NCBI RefSeq assembly: GCF_020509005.1 | Contig: NC_063013.1 | Coordinates: 620,001-684,000 of the forward strand | Reading direction: 5' to 3' | DNA: 64,000 nt | Origin: Fulvia fulva | Lineage: Eukaryota > Ascomycota > Dothideomycetes > Mycosphaerellales > Mycosphaerellaceae | Shown here: one piece after another, positions 8,644 to 16,094 of the stretch | Layout: every line of letters begins with the position of its first letter | How positions within the stretch are numbered: position 1 is the first letter of the stretch | The notes under the pieces: model-generated | Databases searched by the model: none | What the model saw: only the letters and a program-made list of their open reading frames with translations | Told to the model about the DNA's origin: nothing | Program-made: the position numbers and the translations under genes

Positions 8644-8668
8644 CCGTTGTCGCTACAACCATCCATTG

Positions 8669-8673
8669 TTTTT
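8669..8673 (+). terminator. Pol III-type T5 terminator of tRNA-Ser
   Basis: Five T start 17 nt after the discriminator base. There is no run of four T within 8380-8652. Confidence 0.6.
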
Positions 8674-9368
8674 GCACTTTTGCCGTGAGATCAGCGAACC
8701 CATTGATGAATGTATCTATGAACTATTGTTGTGCTTTTTGCTAGTGTTGCGCGTCGACATAGCAGGCAAAGGCAGAGACGGGCTACGCAACGCTGAGAAT
8801 GACAGACCTGGTCGCTTCGCAGCATGGACTCATTCATAATCCTCAAATGCGGCCGATTCATGATTGTATACAGCTACATCCTGCTTCGATGTTGCGTCAA
8901 CGGTCTAAAGAGAAGTAGCGACGGCATGACTGCAAGTATGACAAGGCTGACCTGTACCTCGGTTTCTGTACAGGGCATATCTTGCCAGGAAATCCCTTGA
9001 TGTGCGTGAGACGTCCTTTGAGACGAATGGTGGAAGCATAAGAACTCTCCAATTCGTGGGTGCTCACGGAAGGCTTGCGCAACGTATGTTGTCCGTCTTC
9101 CTGCATGGCCTGGCAACAATCCTTTCCGTGCGACCTGTCCCGATCTGATGGCAAGCAAAGGCCTTGTCTTGTCTCCAGCTGACGACATGCTGTCTATATA
9201 GAAGCCTCGTGGGACATCCGAGACACTGCGGCTGAACCCAAAACTGAATCGTGGAACACCCTTGTTTGACAAAATTGTCCGACGGATCTCCACCTCAATT
9301 CAAACGTAGCAGGTGGTTCAAATATCGGTCTCTCTGTTCGTGGAGTCCATTGGTGTAGTTCAGCTGCA
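8674..9368. other. Intergenic, no gene seen
   Basis: Minus-strand open frames at 8874-9293 and 9194-9556 lack domain features, and the second overlaps the coding exons of the DUF1772 gene. Confidence 0.4.
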
Positions 9369-10077
9369 ATGGCTTCTGCTTCGCACGTTGCTACGTTCGT
9401 AGCAATCGCTCGGTTTGTTGGGATTGTTTTTCCGGCCTTGTACTGCGGTGTCACCTGTGATTGTGAGTATTCGGGCTGTGTTACAAATCCGCCACATTCT
9501 AACCAGGACTCTGTTCGATAGACAGCTTTACGTTTGTTCAACCGATCGTTGACCATGCTCCAAACCAGAAAGTCATGGCGAAGCAGTGGTACTATGGCTA
9601 CAGAACTGGTTAGTCCGCCATATCATGCCAATACTTGTCGAGCACAGCTGATGTTCAATGCGTCCAGGACCACTCTGGGTGCCACCCCTCGTAGCTCCAG
9701 GCACGTTTTCGAACCTATTCCTGGCATACATCGCGAAGGACCCTTTCCAGCAAAACTTCTATCTTGCGGCTGCCATGGGAATCTTCTCCATCCTACCGAT
9801 CACTTTTCTGTACATGGAGCCAGGGATCAATGGTGCCGCAAAGTGGAAGACTCAAACGCTGCTGAAGGATGAAGGGTTCAGCTTGCCCGAAACCACGATC
9901 TTCATGCCTTCTGCAAGAAAGCACGGAGGTACACAGGCGTCCAGAAGATGGGCAGAGAAGACCGATATGAAGGAGCTGATACTACACTGGCGGTTTATCA
10001 ACAACTTTCGGTGGGTCATTGGCGGCATAGCGGCTGTTCTGAGCGGATACGCCACGCTCTCGCAGCTAGCGGTTTGA
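9369..10077 (+). CDS. DUF1772 (anthrone oxygenase-like) membrane protein
   Basis: Three exons, 9369..9462, 9522..9608 and 9668..10077, encode 196 residues. The two 59-nt introns have donors GTGAGT and GTTAGT, and the frame closes exactly. The N-terminal hydrophobic helix contains A-R-F-V-G-I-V-F-P-A-L-Y. A membrane segment follows at about residues 73-90, then a Y-L-A-A-A-M-G-I-F-S-I-L-P-I-T-F-L-Y-M-E-P helix with the family's P-x-N-like turn (E-P-G-I-N-G). The last helix is G-I-A-A-V-L-S-G-Y-A-T-L, after a W-R-F-I-N-N-F-R-W stretch. Family knowledge: DUF1772 proteins include anthrone oxygenases of polyketide pathways, but most members are uncharacterised. No polyketide synthase is nearby, so a cluster role is not indicated. 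Confidence 0.8.
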
Positions 10078-10583
10078 GTCGGCCCAAGGACAGGCTGGAC
10101 GAATTGACAGAGCCGCTCTCAAGACCAAGCATCATTGGTACGAGATCGTAGATGTCGGATCCAGCAAAAGGTCGTGCCTCCGTATGGAGGAAGGTCGTTG
10201 TTGGTAGACTAGATTATGCCCGCAATGAAAAGGTTATTGTCGCCATGAGTAGAGTTCGAGCAAAGGTTGCGTTGCCATTCGGACTTGATGAAGCAGCACA
10301 TAATTGCACAAAGATGATCATGACGATACCGTCCTTCGAAGCCGATATGGTCGTTAATGATGGTGTCTCGTGACGAAGAGAAGATACAATCGCGGAAGGA
10401 TGTGGGCAAGCGCCAAGCATCCCCTCGTTCAAGGTTCCGCCCACCCAGATCTCGGTCAACCATCTGGTGGGGTTATTTCCATATATGAACGAGCTCATTC
10501 CGCGATGGCAGTGCTAGTGACCTATAGAAAGCGCGTTGAAGCACTCTTGCTATTACATGAATCTCTAAAGTGTTCTGTCGACC
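10078..10583. other. Intergenic, upstream of acetoacetyl-CoA synthetase
   Basis: No gene seen. Short open frames on both strands lack domain character. The region holds the promoter and 5' UTR of the next gene. Confidence 0.45.
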
Positions 10584-12629
10584 ATGGCTGACCTCAATGA
10601 CATACCCAAAGCCGAACTTCTTTGGCAACACCCCTCACCCAAGGACTCGAAGCTGTGGGAATTCCTCCAGACTGTCAACAAGAAGCACAACAAGAACTTC
10701 CAGACGTACCAGGACCTCTACCAATGGAGTATAGACAATGTGTCCGACTCATGGGGCGATATCTGGGATTACGTGGGCATTCGGGCCTCGAAACCGTACG
10801 AGAAGGTTATCTCGGATGAGCAGACAATGTACCCGCGGCCACATTGGTTCCCAGGCGCGAGACTCAACTTTGCCGAGAACCTGCTGTTTCCAACCCAAGC
10901 GGTCGACGAGTACAGTCTTGCCGTGATCGCCGCGACCGAAACCACGAGGGAGACGGTGACATGGAAAGAGCTACGAGAACGAGTCCGCAAGGCGCAGGGT
11001 GGGATGCAAGCTTTGGGTATCAAGACTGGCGATCGCGTTGGTGGATATGTTGCAAACCATACCAATGCTCTTGTAGCTATGCTGGCTGCTTCATCGCTGG
11101 GAGCCATATGGACAGCTGTGAGCCCGGACACCGGCGTTACGGCTGTATTGGACCGCATGGTCCAGATCGAGCCAAGTATACTTGTGACTGATAACGCTGT
11201 CATGTACAATGGCAAGACGCATCCTGTGTTGCCCAAAGTCAAAGAGATAGTGGAAAGTCTGCCGACCCTCAAGGCTGTGGTCATCTTTGACACTGTCTCG
11301 TCAATGGGATCTGAAGTGGAAGGACTATCCGATCAGTTCAAGCAGAAGGTATACACATACGACAGGTTCACACAATCCTCGGGAGAGTCGACGAAGTTGC
11401 ACTTCGAACAGCTCGATCCAGATACACCAGTCTACATCCTTTGTTCATCAGGCACGACTGGCGCACCCAAATGCATTGTCCACGGAGCTATCGGCACTCT
11501 CATCCAGCACAAGAAGGAACACGTTCTCCAGTCAGACATACGTCCCGGCGATCGTCTCTTCTACTTCACTACCTGCACGTGGATGATGTGGCATTGGCTC
11601 GTCTCCGGTCTTGCCGCAGGCGCAACACTGATCCTCTACGACGGCTCCCCGTTCCAGTACCTATCGAACGGCGAATCAGTCAAAGATGATCTCGCCATGC
11701 CTAGACTCATCGACGAACTCAATATAACACAATTCGGCACCAGCGCAAAGTACCTTTCCGTGCTCGAGCAACGGAACATATTCCCGAAACAGCAGGGACT
11801 GACACTGAAGACACTGAGAGCAATCTACTCAACCGGCTCACCTCTCGCACCTTCGACCTTCCAGTACGTCTACAAAGCCTTCGGTGCCATCAATCTCGGC
11901 TCCATCACTGGCGGTACAGACATCATCTCCCTCTTCGGCGCACCATGCCCGCTACACCCTGTCTACATCGGCGAGATCCAAGTCCTTGGCCTCGGTATGG
12001 CATGCCAAGCCTGGGACTTCGAAGGCAAAGACGTCAGCAAGAAAGGAGAGCCAGCCGATTTAGTCTGCGTGAAGCCATTTCCTTGCCAGCCAGTCATGTT
12101 CTGGGGCAAAGAAGGTGAGGCGAAATACAAAGCATCCTACTTTGAGGAATTCCCCGGCGTGTGGCATCACGGCGACTTCATCCGCTTGAACCCAGAAACT
12201 GGAGGCCTCATTATGCTAGGCCGCTCAGACGGTGTGCTGAAACCTTCCGGTGTCCGTTTTGGATCCGCTGAGCTCTATAATGTTCTTTTGAAGCACTTTC
12301 CCGATCAAGTTGAAGACGCTCTGGCTATTGGTAGACGGCGAGAACGGGATGATGATGAGACGGTTGTGCTGTTCTTGAAGATGAAGCAGGGTGAGAAGTT
12401 CAGTGAGGAACTGGTACAGGGTATTAAGGGTGTTGTGAGGAAAGAGCTGAGTGCGAGACATGTCCCGGGGATGATTGATGAGTGCCCGGACATTCCGGTC
12501 ACGACGAATGGGAAGAAGATTGAGAAGAGTGTCAAGCAGATTCTGTGTGGGTTGAATATTAAGACGAGCACGAGTGTGGCCAACCCGGAGAGTTTGGAGT
12601 TTTATAAGAAGTGGGCGGAGACTCATTGA
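10584..12629 (+). CDS. Acetoacetyl-CoA synthetase (acetoacetate-CoA ligase)
   Basis: Intronless, 681 residues, the normal family length. It is an ANL-superfamily adenylating enzyme that converts acetoacetate, ATP and CoA to acetoacetyl-CoA in the cytosol. The N-terminal acetyl-CoA synthetase-type domain has W-F-P-G-A-R-L-N-F-A-E-N-L-L. The P-loop-like A3 motif is Y-I-L-C-S-S-G-T-T-G-A-P-K (about residues 289-301). It is followed by the acetoacetyl-specific T-C-T-W-M-M-W-H-W-L-V-S-G-L and L-Y-D-G-S-P-F. Further on are G-S-I-T-G-G-T-D-I, the W-H-H-G-D-F motif, and the C-terminal G-R-S-D-G-V-L-K-P-S-G-V-R-F-G-S hinge. A C-terminal Lys in T-T-N-G-K-K fits the catalytic adenylation lysine. The C-terminal E-T-H is not a peroxisomal signal. 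Confidence 0.93.
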   Translation: MADLNDIPKAELLWQHPSPKDSKLWEFLQTVNKKHNKNFQTYQDLYQWSIDNVSDSWGDIWDYVGIRASKPYEKVISDEQTMYPRPHWFPGARLNFAENLLFPTQAVDEYSLAVIAATETTRETVTWKELRERVRKAQGGMQALGIKTGDRVGGYVANHTNALVAMLAASSLGAIWTAVSPDTGVTAVLDRMVQIEPSILVTDNAVMYNGKTHPVLPKVKEIVESLPTLKAVVIFDTVSSMGSEVEGLSDQFKQKVYTYDRFTQSSGESTKLHFEQLDPDTPVYILCSSGTTGAPKCIVHGAIGTLIQHKKEHVLQSDIRPGDRLFYFTTCTWMMWHWLVSGLAAGATLILYDGSPFQYLSNGESVKDDLAMPRLIDELNITQFGTSAKYLSVLEQRNIFPKQQGLTLKTLRAIYSTGSPLAPSTFQYVYKAFGAINLGSITGGTDIISLFGAPCPLHPVYIGEIQVLGLGMACQAWDFEGKDVSKKGEPADLVCVKPFPCQPVMFWGKEGEAKYKASYFEEFPGVWHHGDFIRLNPETGGLIMLGRSDGVLKPSGVRFGSAELYNVLLKHFPDQVEDALAIGRRRERDDDETVVLFLKMKQGEKFSEELVQGIKGVVRKELSARHVPGMIDECPDIPVTTNGKKIEKSVKQILCGLNIKTSTSVANPESLEFYKKWAETH

Positions 12630-12784
12630 GGTAGATGTAGTTGTGGATGTTGTAGCAACTCGATACCACAGTATCATAATGCAGTGTACTGCGATGTTCT
12701 AGACTAATGCTGCCTCTGGTGTCCGCATGCAAAGCTCTCGCCAGCTATCATTTTCCCTTATGCGACACATCAAAGGCTTGACCT

Positions 12785-13581
12785 TCACTGCTTCGCATTG
12801 ATAATATCCACAAACGCCGGCTTCAAGCTAGCACCACCAACAAGGAACCCATCAATATCAGCTTCCTTCGCCAGCTGCTTGCAGTTCTTCTCACTGACAC
12901 TTCCACCATAGATAATCCTCGTCTTCTCCGCTGCCTCCTTACCCAGATCCTTCGCAATCCACTCCCGGATGTCCTTGTGCACCTCCTGCGCCTGCTCAGT
13001 CGTCGCGACCTTGCCGGTTCCGATCGCCCACACAGGCTCATACGCCACGACGACCTTACTCCAATCCTTCACCTCCTTGGCCACAGCGCTGAGCTGCGAG
13101 AGCACAACCTCCTTCGTCTTGTTCCCCTCCCTCTGCTCCAACGTCTCACCAACACAGAGAATGACACCCAATCCGCCATCAATCGCTGTCTTCGTCTTAG
13201 AAGCGATGAAAGCGTCGCTCTCTTGCAAGATGACGCGACGCTCCGAGTGCCCGATGAGCGTCCAGGTGATGTTGGAGCCCTTGAGCTGCGAGACGGAAAT
13301 CTCACCGGTGAAGGCGCCGTTGGGCTTGTCGAAGACGTTTTGGGCGGCGACTTCGATGCCCGAGCGGAGGTGCTCGCGGGTTAGGAGCAGGTAGAGGGCG
13401 GGTGGGGAGATGACGACTTCGGTGTTTGGGTCGACTTTGGCGGAGTTGAGGTGGGAGACGATTTCTTTGATGGTTGTGATGTCGCCGTTCCTGGTGGGGT
13501 GGGGGTTAGTATGGAGGGGGGAAGTGTGGTGGGTGGTACTAACATCTTGAAGTTACCGCCCACGAAGAATTGGCGTGCCAT
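12785..13581 (-). CDS. TPI1: Triosephosphate isomerase
   Basis: Two exons, complement(12785..13490, 13544..13581), encode 247 residues, the standard length. The 53-nt intron (donor GTTAGT) splits the Met codon in the F-K-M-N-G motif. It is a glycolytic TIM-barrel enzyme interconverting dihydroxyacetone phosphate and glyceraldehyde 3-phosphate. Visible catalytic residues are Asn and Lys in G-G-N-F-K-M-N-G, His in L-I-G-H-S-E-R-R, and Glu in the A-Y-E-P-V-W-A-I-G-T-G-K loop. The phosphate-gripping I-Y-G-G-S-V and G-F-L-V-G-G-A-S-L motifs are intact. There is nothing odd. The adjacent acetoacetyl-CoA synthetase converges on it with only 155 bp between stop codons. Confidence 0.96.
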
Positions 13582-14396
13582 GATTGCGGTGTTAGTCTTT
13601 TTTTTGTGGAGTTGGATGTGAAGCGTGGTAGTCTTTGGTGTCGCTATAGTGCTTGTGAGTGTTGTGGTAAGAGTTGTCTCTGTAGCAGAAGAAAAGTTTA
13701 CAGCAAGACGTGGTCGAGGGGCAGCTGCTTGGTGGGGGTTGTGACATCAAGCTATCGGTGCATCGCCGGTTCTTGGAGGCATTGGCTCGGGATCAAGCTG
13801 CTGCCATCGGATGAGATCGGAATCGATGTTGTAGCAGACGCCTCCAAGTAGCACTATGATGGTCTAGAGTAACGTACGGGAAGTTCGAAGTTGTGTTACT
13901 ATGTGCCGCGCTACTTTTTCCACCGTACCAAAGCGCTGTCCTGCCTCGAAGGGGCACAGAAATTCCATGCTTGTCTGACTCGTGGACGATCGTACAGCTG
14001 ATAGCATTACCCGATGATACATACCTACCAGTACCACTACTAGTACACCCATGCTGCACCGACGCTGTTTGTTACTGTCAAGGGAAGAAAGACATCCAGT
14101 ACAGTAGCAGATAAGCAAGAAGGGAAACGGAGCCTCCCGAGATCTTTCTCTCCCTTTGCACTTCCTGTGCGTTGGTGCTGATCGTACAGTTTCGCAGCGC
14201 GAGCCGAGCTTACCCTTGAGGAGGTAGTCCGACTCACCGTTGGGTTTGCACACATCCTATTCTCCAGTGTGGTCGATCGAGGTGCTGTAAATCTGTTGTG
14301 AGTGCGGTGAGCTGTCTCGATCAGTATACTTACCTCAGGATGTTAGATTTTCAAGGGGATGTCTTACCATCTTGCTCACGGGTATGCAAGGTGAGC
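13582..14396. other. Intergenic, TPI1 upstream region
   Basis: Several minus-strand open frames (for example 13864-14253) lack domains. The long interval probably carries the promoter and untranslated leader of TPI1, a highly expressed gene. No supported gene. Confidence 0.4.
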
Positions 14397-15502
14397 CTAG
14401 TATCGCCGTCTTTGTCGCGAGTCGTCGTAGCCGCCTCCTTCGTATGGTCGCTTCTGGCCGCTGTTGTAGTCGCGATCACGGTCTCGGTCTCGGTCGTTGT
14501 ATCGTCCACCTCCCCGTGGAGGCAATGGTTCGAGATTGGCGTTTCGAGAGCCACCACGATCATCGTATCCTCCTCCGCCGTAACCTCCCCTACCACCGCC
14601 CCTACCACCGCCCGGCCCGCGAGGACCTGCTGGGGCGCCGTCGGGCGGTGCGCCGTTTTGATAGCCAAGGCCACCGCGTCCGCCAAACCCGCGATCTCCT
14701 CGGAATCCACCACCTCCCCTGCCCCCACGGAAACCGCCGCGATCGAAGCCTCCCCTAAAGCCTCCGCCGCGACTGAATCCGCCAGGACCAGGAGGAGGAC
14801 CGTAGCCAGAGGGCTTGGGCATCGAGCTCTTGGTGTAGTGTCTGCCACCTAGACCTCCGCCGAACCGTCGTGGGCGCCAGCCAGACACGGTACGGCCTCG
14901 TTCGACATCGACCAACACTCGGCGACCTCTGATCGTGAGATGCTCGCAGTCTTTGTAGGCAGCTGTGAAGCGTCAGTAATGTCCGAGTCAGTAGATGATT
15001 TGTACGTACTCTTCATGTCCTTCTCTTTCTCGAACAGAACAAATGCATAACCCTTGGATTTTCCCTTCTTAGATGAGTTCTCACCGTTGTCCTGCACGAT
15101 GCGGACTCGCTCGATGGGACCAAAGCGACCGAGTTCCCTTTCCAGATCCTTGGTGCCAGCATCATACGGTAGCCTACCCACGAAAAGCGTCTTGAAAGCA
15201 TCACCACGAATATTGGGGTCCTCGGCCGGCTTGTAAAGATCTTTGTGGTCGTGCTCCATCAGTCTCTTCTGCTTCTGTTGTTTCTCCAGCTTGGCGTTCT
15301 CCTTTGCCTGCATGGCCGAGTCCGTCACCACATCATCCTTCTCAGCCTCGACCTTCTCCTTGAGCGCTGGCAAAAAGGAAGCGATGCCATCGACGGCGTA
15401 GGTGCGGCGCTCTTCTGGAGCGAAGTCGTGGTGAGGCAGGTATCGGAGCGGTGGTCGTGGCTGGAAGAGCGCAAGGAGATTTGGCGGGAGTTGCGCGGTC
15501 AT
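14397..15502 (-). CDS. SNP1: U1 snRNP 70 kDa protein homologue
   Basis: Two exons, complement(14397..14962, 15010..15502), encode 352 residues. The 47-nt intron has donor GTACGT and an acceptor after TTCACAG. The N-terminal region ([15 protein letters not shown]) matches the U1-70K N-terminus, which contacts U1 snRNA core proteins. The RRM runs from about residue 100 to 180, with RNP2 T-L-F-V-G-R-L-P-Y and RNP1 K-G-Y-A-F-V-L-F. After it come [11 protein letters not shown] and W-x-P-R-R-x-G-G-G-L-G-G, the family's post-RRM block. The C-terminus is an RGG/Gly-Arg/Tyr-rich disordered region with an R-D dipeptide run. Family role: binds U1 stem-loop I and helps define 5' splice sites. Confidence 0.92.
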
Positions 15503-16094
15503 GGTTGCGGTATGGTGGTAGCGAGGCTATACAGCCTGCTTGTGTGTGATATCGGCCTTCTTGATCGCCGCCTACAATGCTATCCGTGATGATATTCGAG
15601 TGAAGCTCTCGATGGCGCGACGTGGTACTCGGCGCGCACGTGAGGTGACGATGCGCGTAGGGCTGGAACGATTCAGTCGCGCTGCATTCACCAGATTAGC
15701 TGCCGCTGGAAATATTGTTCAGCGAGTAAAGGCAGTGGCGATGGCGGCCGCGCAATTGCGACTGTGAGTTGGGGATCGAGGAAAGGGAGAAGCAGCTGGG
15801 TGAAGCCGAAAGTCTCAATAGCGCGTAGACGCCAAGACAATCATCAGGTTGGCAGGAAGCATCATCTTCGACAGTACATACTCCTAGCATTACGTAGAAC
15901 CTCTGCAGTCTGCCATTCACTCGACGGCCGACCTTTGTGCGATATTGCGACTTACAGGACGACGACATCGAAATCGCAAGTGGCAGAGCACGACCAGGAT
16001 TGTCCAAGCTGGCGCATAAGTGACGTGCATAACTGCATGAGGAGCGCGAACATCAACTTCTTCCTCTTCGACTTGCACAACCGATGAGTCCGTC
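15503..16094. other. Divergent intergenic between U1-70K and MGM1
   Basis: 592 bp hold both 5' flanks. The open frames inside are arginine-rich noise. No gene seen. Confidence 0.45.

Larger units (their letters stand above)
8380..8652 (+). tRNA. tRNA-Ser(CGA) interrupted by three spliceosomal-type introns plus a canonical tRNA intron
   Basis: Exons are 8380-8404, 8460-8518, 8575-8588 and 8644-8652. Removing a further canonical intron of about 26 nt (about 8472-8497) leaves an 81-nt class II tRNA. The acceptor is GGCAACG (8380-8386) with CGTTGTC (8645-8651), one G-U pair, and the discriminator is G8652, the normal base for Ser. The D stem is GCA with TGC. The anticodon stem is TTTGA (8461-8465) with TCAAA (8499-8503), anticodon CGA at 8468-8470. 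The long variable arm is ACCC/GGGT (8505-8514). The T stem GCAGG/CCTGC is perfect only when the exons are joined (GC|AGG and CCTG|C), and its loop is TTCGAGT. The A box (about 8387-8397) and the B box (8576-8586) are contiguous, so Pol III transcription remains possible. A T5 run follows at 8669. The exact repair of the T stem and acceptor stem across introns 2 and 3 is the strongest evidence. Confidence 0.93.

Noticed and set aside
9608..9667. Single-exon DUF1772 gene starting at 9658
   Set aside because: That ATG lies inside an intron. The three-exon model restores the N-terminal membrane helix and closes the frame.
14298..14852. Long plus-strand and alternate minus-strand frames opposite the Gly/Arg-rich end of U1-70K
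   Set aside because: They are shadows of GGN/CGN-rich coding sequence. The 14397-14962 frame alone continues the U1-70K post-RRM block.
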